Positions 45,685 through 54,124 of a stretch of DNA of 64,000 nt are shown here, one piece after another (within the stretch, counting starts at the first letter, position 1; every line of letters begins with the position of its first letter). A model generated the notes under the pieces. The model did not search any database. It saw only the letters and a list, made by a program, of their open reading frames with translations, and was not told the origin of the DNA. The translations under genes and the position numbers were made by a program. This stretch comes from CALBZH01 sp964538515 (lineage in GTDB: Bacteria > Desulfobacterota > Syntrophobacteria > Syntrophobacterales > Syntrophobacteraceae): positions 1 through 64,000 of the forward strand of contig CAZIEW010000016.1 in NCBI GenBank assembly GCA_964538515.1, in the 5' to 3' direction.

Positions 45685-46908
45685 TCAGCTCCCCTTTTCG
45701 GCCAGGCCCGATGCGGGCGGCATCGCTGGTGCTGATGCTTCATCCGCTTCCAGGACCTCGGGCTCCGGCCATTTTTCCCGGAAGCCCAGGGCCATGGCAT
45801 GGGCGGCCAAGCGCAGCAGGTCTCCGTTGGCGAGGGTATAGCCCGCCGCGGCAATCTCGTCCCGGTAGGCCGGCAACCGCGTACTGTCACCGGAGACGGC
45901 GGCGGCGATCTGGGCGCCGTAAGTGGCCACAAGCTCGGGAGCGCAGCTTTCCGGCAGGATGGACCACACCACCTTGTCCCGCAGGTGAGCCAGGGCCGCC
46001 ACGGCTGCCACCACCAGCGGGTCCCGTTCAACGCAGGCGAAATTCGCGCGGAAAAGAGCGCTGTCCGAGCCGTTCAGGTGAGCGGCGACCGCCTCCCGCA
46101 TACCTTCCTTGGTGGCCCCGAACCGCGCCAGATGAAGAACCGCGGAGCGCTGGCCCTCGGGAGTGAGCCCGTTTTGCAGGGCCAGGGTTCCACAGATGGC
46201 GTCGTGCACGGTCTTGCCGATGAGCTCTCCCAGGACGCTATGCTTGCCTGCCCCGGTGAGGGGGATTCCGCTGGCGAGGCGCGAGGCGACACCGATCTGG
46301 TCGGTGCCCGTGCCTGTCGCCAGCCCGTCCGAGTAGCGCGAGTGGACGGCCAGCTCCTGGAGGGCGGCCGTCTTGGCTTCGGTAGCTGTCATGACGCAGC
46401 GCACCATCGCGCCGGGCGTGAGCTCCCGGTTGATGAAGAGCAGCGTGTTGATGGTCCCGTGCGTCACCGGTTCCTGCACTCCCACCCGCTCGTAGGCACC
46501 GTCCATCTCGTAGACGGCGGCGGGATCCCCCACGCGCCCGGCGTTGGTCTCGACTCCTCCCGTACACACCGCGATCACCTGAAGCTCCCGAAACGTCCGA
46601 TGTTTGATGACGGCATAGCGCATGTTGGCAGCCGTTCCGAGCGTGGCGCATTCCGCGTGGGGCAGGCCGTGCCGCGACGCAACCAGTTGGCGGTAGACAT
46701 CGGGCCGGCGGGCGATCTGGGCGTGCATGGCCTGGTGGTGACCCGTCGGCTCACAGGACTGGTGATTGTACAAGTGGGTGAGATCATCCCGCAGCCCGCC
46801 CGCCGCCATGCACGTGGAAATCACCCGATGGGGGACCAGGAAGCGGGCGTAGACGATCTTTTCCTCACGATGGATTTCGAGTCCATCGTAGAATTTTCCG
46901 AGCAGCAT
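45685..46908 (-). CDS. cbiZ: CbiZ-type adenosylcobinamide amidohydrolase
   Basis: A 407-residue protein with the CbiZ core (GTAANMRYAV..., CTGGVETNAGRVG, HGTINTLLFINRELTPGAMVRCVMTATEAKTAALQEL, ATGTGTDQIGVA). CbiZ cleaves the aminopropanol side chain of (pseudo)coenzyme B12 precursors, allowing corrinoid remodelling into the form the cell prefers. It extends some 170 residues beyond the core with an Ala-rich helical domain. I start at ATG 46908 (GGAGG upstream), not the TTG at 46923. It is the last gene of the TonB/ExbBD group. The IS remnant directly abuts its stop codon, so its extreme C-terminus may not be the original one. Confidence 0.88.
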   Translation of the reverse strand: MLLGKFYDGLEIHREEKIVYARFLVPHRVISTCMAAGGLRDDLTHLYNHQSCEPTGHHQAMHAQIARRPDVYRQLVASRHGLPHAECATLGTAANMRYAVIKHRTFRELQVIAVCTGGVETNAGRVGDPAAVYEMDGAYERVGVQEPVTHGTINTLLFINRELTPGAMVRCVMTATEAKTAALQELAVHSRYSDGLATGTGTDQIGVASRLASGIPLTGAGKHSVLGELIGKTVHDAICGTLALQNGLTPEGQRSAVLHLARFGATKEGMREAVAAHLNGSDSALFRANFACVERDPLVVAAVAALAHLRDKVVWSILPESCAPELVATYGAQIAAAVSGDSTRLPAYRDEIAAAGYTLANGDLLRLAAHAMALGFREKWPEPEVLEADEASAPAMPPASGLAEKGS

Positions 46909-46936
46909 GGGTGAGTCCTCCAAAACAATCCGCGCG

Positions 46937-47347
46937 TTACGGGCCTTCAGCCCAACGGTCCGTGACGATCTGGAAGGCCGTGCATCCCGAAAGCCGCACC
47001 CCGTCCACGACCTTCACGAGGAGCCCCACGTCCGCCTGCTGGTCCGCCTTGATCTGGATGGAGGACGCGTGCGAATCTTCGAGCCGCCGTTTCAAAATCG
47101 CGGGGATGTGGTCGAGGGGCACGGGGTGATCGTCGATGAAAGCACTTCCGTCTCGAGTCAGCGCAATCACGATGGGCTCTTCCATTTGCTCCACCGCCGT
47201 CATGGATTCCGGGAGACGGACCTTGATGCCCATCTCACTGGTGACGTTGTAGGTGATCACGAAGAAAAGCAGCAGGTTGAACACCACATCCACCAGCGGG
47301 GCCACGTCGATGTGCCTGTGTCGCCGCTTTCGCCTCTCAAACTCCAT
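46937..47347 (-). CDS. exbD: ExbD-like biopolymer transport protein
   Basis: A 136-residue inner-membrane protein with one N-terminal helix, DVVFNLLLFFVITYNVT, preceded by IDVAPLVD containing the conserved Asp needed for proton use. A periplasmic domain (IVIALTRDGSAFIDDHPV) follows. With ExbB (overlapping by 11 nt) and TonB it forms the motor for outer-membrane receptors. The start is ATG 47347. Confidence 0.93.
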   Translation of the reverse strand: MEFERRKRRHRHIDVAPLVDVVFNLLLFFVITYNVTSEMGIKVRLPESMTAVEQMEEPIVIALTRDGSAFIDDHPVPLDHIPAILKRRLEDSHASSIQIKADQQADVGLLVKVVDGVRLSGCTAFQIVTDRWAEGP

Positions 47348-47885
47348 GGCCTCTCCTTTCCACGAGGACCATGGCCATTTCCTTGATCCGAAGCCCGATC
47401 TCGTCCACCCGCCCCTCCAGGAAGTGCAGCGCCACGTGCGCGGGGATGGCGACGAAGAGGCCACCGGCCGTGGTGATGAGAGCCTCGTAAATGCCCCCGG
47501 CCACCATAGAGGGCTCCACCCGGCCACCCGAGTGAGAAGCGATGACCATGAACGCCTGGATCATCCCGGTGACGGTGCCCGTGAAGCCCAAGAGGGGAGC
47601 GATGACGGCAATGAGGGAGAGCAGCCCGAGCCCTTTTTCCAGGCTTCGGATGGCTCGCGATCCCAGCAATGACAACTGGTCCTCATCCAGACCGCGTCGG
47701 ATGCCGTCGATGATGGGGGAAACCACCGGAGGATGCTTCTCCAGCAGTCTTTCGGCCGATGATGACAGACGACCCAGGACGCTCCCCAGCTGCAACGCCT
47801 TCGCGATGATGAGCGTCAGGGCCACGATGGAGCACAGGAGGATCGGCCACATGAGCAGCCCGCCTTTGAGAAAAAATTCAATCAT
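47337..47885 (-). CDS. exbB: ExbB-like biopolymer transport protein
   Basis: A 182-residue inner-membrane protein with three hydrophobic segments: GLLMWPILLCSIVALTLIIAK, a second near LGLLSLIAVIAPLLGFTGTVTGMI, and a third at YEALITTAGGLFVAIPAHVAL. The last two carry the ExbB/MotA signature. Start ATG 47885 (AAGGAT upstream) overlaps the TonB stop. It is the main channel subunit of the TonB motor. Confidence 0.93.
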   Translation of the reverse strand: MIEFFLKGGLLMWPILLCSIVALTLIIAKALQLGSVLGRLSSSAERLLEKHPPVVSPIIDGIRRGLDEDQLSLLGSRAIRSLEKGLGLLSLIAVIAPLLGFTGTVTGMIQAFMVIASHSGGRVEPSMVAGGIYEALITTAGGLFVAIPAHVALHFLEGRVDEIGLRIKEMAMVLVERRGHGV

Positions 47886-48741
47886 CGTTAGATCCTTCAA
47901 GAATGAATTTGACGGGAAGATTGGCTCGGCACATCACCGGCCTTCCCTCTCGCTTGGCAGGGCTGAACGTGGACTCCTTGACAGCCCGCAAAGCCTGCTC
48001 GTCAAAGCCGGACCCGGCGCCCCGCACCACGACGGCCTCGATGAGGCGCCCACGCTCATCGATGGTGAGTCGCAGCAGCACGGTCCCCTCCTTGCCCATC
48101 TCCCGGGCCAGCTGGGGATAATGGGGGAGCACTCTCCGGAGGAATCGAGGGCCGTCTGAGGCGCCGAAGCGCGATTCCACCGGACCCTGGACCGCCGATC
48201 CCAGGCCTTGGAGACCGGGGCGGGCTGAAGCCACGGTCTGGCCATCGGAAGACCCCTCACCAGCATTTCGGGCCGGCATTTCGCGCCCGACGGATCCCTC
48301 GGCCGGGGTCGGCTCGTTCATCCTCGGGGTGGCCTTGACGACCGGTCTCTTCTTCGCCGGTTTCACCGGCGCAGGCTTTGGGATCACCCTTTCGGCCATG
48401 ACCGGCTCCCGTGGCGGCGGTTCGGGCACCTGCACCGCCTCCGCTGGCAGGTTTTCGGGAAGCTCGGGGAGACCGACCGTGGCCGCCGGCGCGCCTCCCC
48501 CTCTCGCAAGGAAGAGCTGGATCTCTTCACAGTGGGGCTGCCGCATCGTATTCATGGAAAAAGGCGCGCTCAGCAGCAAGCCATGCAACAGGATGGAAAT
48601 CAAAAAGGCGCACCAGAGCTTTCCGCTTCCGATCACCGCTCCTTCCGGGTTTTCAAATCCAGGGCAGCACCTTTCGAAGGAGGCTGAGCCGTGCCTTCGA
48701 TCGTTCAGCCTCCCTGGGAGGGATTCGAAGACCGTTTCCAT
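47878..48741 (-). CDS. tonB: TonB
   Basis: A 287-residue protein that transmits proton-motive force to outer-membrane receptors. The N-terminal helix FLISILLHGLLLSAPF (about residues 46-61) is preceded by an unusually long 45-residue cytoplasmic tail. A Pro-rich and Lys-rich spacer follows (PEPPPREPVM, KPAPVKPAKKR). The C-terminal TonB domain has FLRRVLPHYPQLAREMGKEGTV and VKESTFSPAKREGRPV. It is the only TonB in the window and could serve all four receptors. Confidence 0.92.
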   Translation of the reverse strand: METVFESLPGRLNDRRHGSASFERCCPGFENPEGAVIGSGKLWCAFLISILLHGLLLSAPFSMNTMRQPHCEEIQLFLARGGGAPAATVGLPELPENLPAEAVQVPEPPPREPVMAERVIPKPAPVKPAKKRPVVKATPRMNEPTPAEGSVGREMPARNAGEGSSDGQTVASARPGLQGLGSAVQGPVESRFGASDGPRFLRRVLPHYPQLAREMGKEGTVLLRLTIDERGRLIEAVVVRGAGSGFDEQALRAVKESTFSPAKREGRPVMCRANLPVKFILEGSNDD

Positions 48742-48870
48742 GACGTGAGCGACTCCTTAAGATGATTGATCAGCTCGGTCCGCCAACTCGAAGTGCAAAC
48801 GGTGAAACCCGAAGCTCGAAGCCCATCGCATGGCATCACCTTCTGACGCTGTTGTGGGTTGCAGACGTCT

Positions 48871-49215
48871 TCACGGACGCGCCACGAGACACAGCCCGCT
48901 TTCTCTCAACGTTGCCTCGACCGCCGCGGAGTCCACCGCGGTGAAGCCCATGCGCCACCATCCCCGCTTCGGATGGAGCACGAAGATCCGGTCCCGTGAG
49001 GCTCGACTCATGTCGGGCCCGAGCCAGGTTCGAAAATCCCCGGTTCCATAGAGCCTGTACTTCCCTGTCCAAAGGCTCGGCTTCAGCAGGACCACATGGT
49101 TGATCTTCGAGAAGGCCACTCGCTTGGATCCAAACGGATAGAAGAAATCGCGAAGCAGGATCGCGTCATGGCTCAATTCGATGAGATGATCCGAATAAAG
49201 GATCTCTTTGCTCAT
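48871..49215 (-). CDS. Hypothetical small protein, PH-like fold possible
   Basis: A 114-residue soluble protein. It lacks hydrophobic membrane segments, contains alternating strands and ends in an amphipathic helix (AVDSAAVEATLRESGLCLV), a pattern resembling small bacterial PH-like proteins. Start MSKEILYSD at 49215 follows a strong AAGGAGG; an upstream ATG at 49302 overlaps the CobN stop (ATGA) and is the alternative. It sits between cobN 2 and tonB, so it is probably in the same transcript. Function is unknown. Confidence 0.7.
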   Translation of the reverse strand: MSKEILYSDHLIELSHDAILLRDFFYPFGSKRVAFSKINHVVLLKPSLWTGKYRLYGTGDFRTWLGPDMSRASRDRIFVLHPKRGWWRMGFTAVDSAAVEATLRESGLCLVARP

Positions 49216-49298
49216 GAGGCCTCCTTGGACATCAGATCCTCGAAGGAAGGTCGAGCTCTGCACGCCCCCCTCAAGCGGCGCCGTGCAGACCTCAGTTT

Positions 49299-52200
49299 TC
49301 ATGCGACCACCGCCTCCACCATACTGGTCGTCCCGGTGGTTGTATCCGTGGCTTCCTCGATCTCGCCTTCGATGTCGAGGTAGGCGTCGCGCAGCTGGTC
49401 GCGCACTTCATCGTCGGCGTTCCACATGCCGCGCTCGATGGTCTCCAGCAGCTTGTCCAGGATATTCTGGAGGGCGTAGGGGTTGACCTCCTTGAGCCAC
49501 TTCCGCATCTCGGGGTCGAGGGCGTAGCGCTTGGCCACCCGCTCGTACATCCAGTCTTCCATGACTTCCGCCGTGGCGTCCCACCCGATGAGAATATCCA
49601 TGACCTTGGAAATGTCGCCGGCCCCCTTGTAGCCGTGCCGCTTGAGCCCCTCGAGCCACTTGGGGTTGAGGAGGCGCGAGCGAAGGACATGCTTGGCTTC
49701 CTCCTGGGTGGTTCGGAGCAGCACGCGCCGCGGGTCGGAGCTGTCCCCCACCAGGGCGAAGGGCATGGTGCCGCGGACCGTGGCCGATGCGGCGATCAAG
49801 CCGCCGTAGTAATTGTAGAAGTCCGTACACGACAGCATGTCGTATTCTCGGGAGTCTTCGTTCTTGACGGTCACATCCATGCGGGAAAGGAGCTGTCGGA
49901 AGAGCTTCTGATTCCGGGCTCCGTAGACGCCCTGTCCGTAAGCGTGCGAGGAGTACAGGATATAGGCTTCGCCCAGGTCCTGTTGGGTCTTCCACTGCTT
50001 GGATTCGATGAGCTCGGCGACGCCGGCCCCGTACGTCCCCGGCGGACAGCCGAAGACGCGCAGGGTGGCGAGCCGCCAGGCCTCGTCCTCGCCGGCCCCC
50101 TCTCTCCGGTACATCTCCCGGTCCGCCAGGACGTGACGGCGGATGAGGTTGGATTCGAGCTTCTCTTCCAGCATTGCCGCCATCTGGACGGCCTTGTCGA
50201 TGAGCTGGACCAGGTTGGGAAACGCATCCCGGAAGAACCCGGAGATGCGGGGCACCACGTCGATGCGGGGGCGCCCCAGCTCCTCCAGGGGGATGACCTC
50301 GAGGCCGCTCACGATGCCGTTGGCCTGCCACACGGGGCGCAGTCCGAGCAGGTAAAGGATCTCCGCGATGTCGTCCCCGCGCGTGCGCATGGTCGTGGTG
50401 CCCCAGACGATGATGCCCACGCTCTGGGGGTATCTTCCTTCCTCCTCCAGGCACCTTTCGATCAGCCGGTCTCCCAAGGCCTTTCCCACCTCCCAGGCGC
50501 CGGGCGAGGGGATGGTGCGCGGATCGAGGGAGTAGAAGTTGCGCCCCGTGGGGAGGATGTCCGCCTGGCCCCGACTGGGCGAGCCGGAAGGTCCCGGTCG
50601 GACAAACCCGCCGGAAAAACCGCTCAGTGCCGCCGTCATCTCCTCGCGGGTGCGCCGGATGTTGGGTACGAGGGTCTCCGCCACGTACCACAGGACCCGC
50701 TCCACCCGTGGCTGAGGCCGACCCAGGTGGTGTGCGGTGATCTCGGCGATTCCGTCCGCGGCGTAGTCTCGGTCGGCCAGGTCCCGGATGAGGCGCAGCG
50801 CCTGCTCGTGGACCTCGGCGATGACCTGTCCGCCCGTCCGGCCTCCGCTTCCGGGGAGCACCCGGCCGCGACGGTCCAGCAGGTCGTCGTACCGAAAGCC
50901 CATGGCGGCCGTGATTTCCTCGCGCAGGGAAGGCACATCGCCGTTTGGGAGCCGAGTCAGCTGCACCAGGAATTCCACCAGCCGCTCGCCTTCGGGCACC
51001 TGCCCCAGGACATGGAGCCCGTCGCTCACCATGGTGTCGGAGAGCTCCGAGAGGTACGCATGCAACCGTCCCAGGAAGGAATTCATGTCGGCCAGGGCAT
51101 CCTCCCGGGTGAGTGAAAGATCGTTGTGGAGGTCGGCCTTCTCGACGGCCTCCCAGACCAGGCCGGCCAGCACCGGGAGCTTCCCCGGGTCCTGGCGCAT
51201 GGCCTCGGTGTACTCGGCGACGGCGCGCTCAACGCCGGTCAGGTCCTCGTACAGGTCGGCGTTGGTGAACGTGGGTGTCAGGTGGTCGATGATGCAGCAG
51301 TACGAGCGCCGCTTGGCCTGTGTGCCCTCGCCCGGGTCGTTGATGATGTACGGGTAGAGGTTCGGAAGGTCCATGATGGAAAGGTCGGGATAACATTCCT
51401 CACTCAGCCCCAGAGCCTTGCCTGGCAGCCATTCGAGCGTGCCGTGCTTGCCCACGTGCATGACGGCGTCGGCCTTGAAGACATTCCGGATCCACCGGTA
51501 GTGGGCCAGGTAGTGGTGGGGCGGCGAGAGGCTGAGGTCGTGGAGGATGGCCTCGGGGTTTTCCAGCTTCCCACGGGGGGGCTGGATGCTGAGAAAGATG
51601 TTGCCGTTCACGAGGCCTGCAAAGAGGAGCTTGTCCTCATGCACGAAGAGATCTCCAGGCATTTCGCCCCAGCTGTCGATCATCTTGTGCCGCACGGTCT
51701 CGGGCAGGGCCTTGTGCCACGGCATGAAGACGTCGCGCCCAGCAGTTGCCTCGGCCCGCTCGGCCATCTGGTCCGGGTTGAGCCATCGTCGGTCGCACGT
51801 CATGCGCTGCAGCATTGCGTTGGCGAGCTCATCGCCGTCGGCGTAGCGGCGGTCGACACGGTAGCCCTGGTCGGCCATTGCATCGAGCAGGTGCTTGACG
51901 GCGGCGAAGGTGTCCAGCCCCGCCGCGCAGCCGATGCGGTCGTTTCGGGGCGGATAGTGGTGGAAGACGATGGCGATGCGCTTTTCCGAGTTGGGCTTGC
52001 GGCGCAGCTTCGCCCAGTTGAGGGCCAGGGAGACGACGGCGGCCACCCGGTCGGGAATGGGCTGGTAGCGCGAGAGGAGCGCCCCGGTAAGAGGGTCCAC
52101 CGTGTCTTCCTCGCGGGTCGCCACGGGAACCGTGATCAGGTTCCCGTCGAATTCGGGCTGAGCGGCCTGGAAGGTCACATCCATGCTGGCCAGCCCCTGG

Positions 52201-53111
52201 GCGCTCTCCTTCCAGACTGCGTAAGGGTTCAGGCTGGTCATGGCCTGGAGGACCGCTACATTCAGGCTGGGGTAGACACCGGCAAAGGCGGGCTGGGTGA
52301 GGGTCATGGACATGGGCATGGCGCACACCAGGACGTCGATGCGCGGGCGATCCCCGTCCATGAAATAGGCCTGCACGATCTCGTCCGATCCGCGGTTTCC
52401 GAGGCTGGTGTCCTTGAGGCGCATGCTGAAGACCGGCATCACGTTGGCGCCGCACCTTTCGATCTCGGCGATGAGGGCGTGGATGTGGGCCAGGTTGCCG
52501 TTCAGCCAGTGGGTCTGAAAGAACCACAGTCCCACGGTGGGCTTCGCCGGGTCGATGCAGGTGCGGACGTAGTCCCCGATGCGCTCCACGTAGCCGACCT
52601 TGGGGTGGTAAAGCCCCTGCTGGACGACGGGCTGGGGAGGCGGAATCGGGTCGTCTCCACCGTTTACAATGCGGGCGAGGTATGCCAGGGCCCGCTCGAC
52701 GTTCAGTACCCCGCCGTACGCCAAATAGAGGCTCAGAGTCTCCCAAGTGCCCTCCTCGATGCCGTCGGAATGCTCTCGCGCGGCCAGCACCGCCTCTTGG
52801 TCGCCGCCCGTGGGCTGAATGTGAAGGTAGGGAGCGTGCCCGCCCTCCGCCTTCCTTTGCTGGAGCGCGTGAATCAGGGAATCGAATGCCGGAAAGGAGG
52901 CCTTCCCCCCGTGCAGGCTGATCACGATCACGTCGGCCTCGATGGCTTCCGATACGAAGGCCTTCGATCGTGCCTGATCGAAGAGCTGCGTCTGGGTTCG
53001 GGCCGTCACCTCCGCCCGTCCCCCGGATTCCAGAAAGCGCGAGACGCCCTGACTGAAGGACGGGAGCTCGGTGGCCGTGGCGCTGAAGTAGCACAGTTTC
53101 ATGACTTTCAT
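49299..53111 (-). CDS. CobN-like chelatase large subunit 2
   Basis: A 1270-residue large chelatase subunit. Its core HVGKHGTLEWLPGKALGLSEE is close to true CobN, followed by RRSYCCIIDHLTPTFTNADLY. Other family blocks are LPTGRNFYSLDPRTIPS, LGRPRIDVVPRISGFFRDAFPN and LKRHGYKGAGDISKVMDILIGWD. Cysteines of the CobN 1 cluster are absent. No ChlI/ChlD pair is adjacent; it would have to share the pair at 4.8-7.9 kb or one elsewhere. Start ATG 53111 overlaps the radical-SAM stop (ATGA). Being inside a B12-riboswitch-type uptake operon, it may act on corrinoids; whether it inserts or removes metal is not settled. Confidence 0.9.
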   Translation of the reverse strand: MKVMKLCYFSATATELPSFSQGVSRFLESGGRAEVTARTQTQLFDQARSKAFVSEAIEADVIVISLHGGKASFPAFDSLIHALQQRKAEGGHAPYLHIQPTGGDQEAVLAAREHSDGIEEGTWETLSLYLAYGGVLNVERALAYLARIVNGGDDPIPPPQPVVQQGLYHPKVGYVERIGDYVRTCIDPAKPTVGLWFFQTHWLNGNLAHIHALIAEIERCGANVMPVFSMRLKDTSLGNRGSDEIVQAYFMDGDRPRIDVLVCAMPMSMTLTQPAFAGVYPSLNVAVLQAMTSLNPYAVWKESAQGLASMDVTFQAAQPEFDGNLITVPVATREEDTVDPLTGALLSRYQPIPDRVAAVVSLALNWAKLRRKPNSEKRIAIVFHHYPPRNDRIGCAAGLDTFAAVKHLLDAMADQGYRVDRRYADGDELANAMLQRMTCDRRWLNPDQMAERAEATAGRDVFMPWHKALPETVRHKMIDSWGEMPGDLFVHEDKLLFAGLVNGNIFLSIQPPRGKLENPEAILHDLSLSPPHHYLAHYRWIRNVFKADAVMHVGKHGTLEWLPGKALGLSEECYPDLSIMDLPNLYPYIINDPGEGTQAKRRSYCCIIDHLTPTFTNADLYEDLTGVERAVAEYTEAMRQDPGKLPVLAGLVWEAVEKADLHNDLSLTREDALADMNSFLGRLHAYLSELSDTMVSDGLHVLGQVPEGERLVEFLVQLTRLPNGDVPSLREEITAAMGFRYDDLLDRRGRVLPGSGGRTGGQVIAEVHEQALRLIRDLADRDYAADGIAEITAHHLGRPQPRVERVLWYVAETLVPNIRRTREEMTAALSGFSGGFVRPGPSGSPSRGQADILPTGRNFYSLDPRTIPSPGAWEVGKALGDRLIERCLEEEGRYPQSVGIIVWGTTTMRTRGDDIAEILYLLGLRPVWQANGIVSGLEVIPLEELGRPRIDVVPRISGFFRDAFPNLVQLIDKAVQMAAMLEEKLESNLIRRHVLADREMYRREGAGEDEAWRLATLRVFGCPPGTYGAGVAELIESKQWKTQQDLGEAYILYSSHAYGQGVYGARNQKLFRQLLSRMDVTVKNEDSREYDMLSCTDFYNYYGGLIAASATVRGTMPFALVGDSSDPRRVLLRTTQEEAKHVLRSRLLNPKWLEGLKRHGYKGAGDISKVMDILIGWDATAEVMEDWMYERVAKRYALDPEMRKWLKEVNPYALQNILDKLLETIERGMWNADDEVRDQLRDAYLDIEGEIEEATDTTTGTTSMVEAVVA

Positions 53112-54124
53112 GGCATCTGCTCCAAAAGGGTGCGGTAGATCACGCACATGGCGGACAGTTGCTCGCCGCTGTTGGTCTCGAGGCGGGAGGGGCAGTCCCC
53201 CGGGCATCGCCCCTCCAACGGGCAGCCGCGACATGGGCCTTGAAGCCGCACCCCGCGGTACATCGCTTTGAGCTTCTCCCAGTCGACCTGCTCGGCTGTT
53301 CCGACCATCCAAGCTGAATCGCCTGCCGTCTGGCCGCAGGGGGTCACCGAGCCGTCCGGATGGACCGCGAGGCTTTCTCCCCGGCAGGCATGGCAGAAGA
53401 CACCCTGCGTCTTCCTCCCGGCAAGAGCGTGCGAAACCGCATCCCTTTCGCGCCAGGTGATGGGGACCTTGCGGAGCAGGCTCACGCGATCGTGCATGGC
53501 GAGCATGCGCCTCACTCCCGAGCGCAGGGCCGCTTCGGTCGGGGACGCGCTCTCCATTTGCAGTGCCCTTCCCCTCAGAACAACTGGATCCAGCCCCACT
53601 CCCCGAATATTGGGAAACGCCGCGAGAGCAAGCATCAGCTCTCCCAGATGGCTGAGGTTGGCCGAAGACAGAACCGTTGTGACGCGCACGGGGATAGCCT
53701 CGCGGGCCAGAAGCTCCAACCCCTTGAACGTGGCCCGGGCACCGCCCCGGATGGTCTCCTGGACCGCAGGGGGACCGTCCAGGCTCAAACCCACACGGAT
53801 TCCATGGCGACGGCAGCATTCAATGAGGCTGCGGTCGATCAGCGTCCCGTTGGTTTGAACGGCCAGCGTGGCCGGCCAGCCCGCCTGGCGTACCATGCGC
53901 GCCACGGCATCGATGAGCGCGGGCTCCAGGGTCGGCTCCCCGCCCGCCATCTGCACGTGAAAGGGCAGACCCGATGCCGACGCAAGCTCAAGGGCCGACC
54001 GCGCCACCTCCAGGGGCATGGTCCGCGGCGGCTGATCGCCCCGGTAGCAATAGGCGCACTGGAGGTTGCACGCGGTGGTGAGCCAGAGCACCAGATAGCG
54101 AACTTGAGGCCGGGGCTCGTTCAT
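53108..54124 (-). CDS. Radical SAM/SPASM-domain enzyme
   Basis: A 338-residue enzyme with the radical-SAM cluster motif CNLQCAYC near residue 18 and the SAM-binding MAGGEPTL. An additional C-terminal Cys-rich (SPASM-like) region binds auxiliary Fe-S clusters (CHACRGESLAVHPDGSVTPCG, then CRGCPLEGRCPGDCPSR). SPASM enzymes typically modify peptides or proteins, but no small precursor gene is adjacent. It overlaps the nitrilase gene upstream and CobN downstream (ATGA at both), so it is tightly built into the corrinoid operon. Substrate unknown. Confidence 0.9.
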   Translation of the reverse strand: MNEPRPQVRYLVLWLTTACNLQCAYCYRGDQPPRTMPLEVARSALELASASGLPFHVQMAGGEPTLEPALIDAVARMVRQAGWPATLAVQTNGTLIDRSLIECCRRHGIRVGLSLDGPPAVQETIRGGARATFKGLELLAREAIPVRVTTVLSSANLSHLGELMLALAAFPNIRGVGLDPVVLRGRALQMESASPTEAALRSGVRRMLAMHDRVSLLRKVPITWRERDAVSHALAGRKTQGVFCHACRGESLAVHPDGSVTPCGQTAGDSAWMVGTAEQVDWEKLKAMYRGVRLQGPCRGCPLEGRCPGDCPSRLETNSGEQLSAMCVIYRTLLEQMP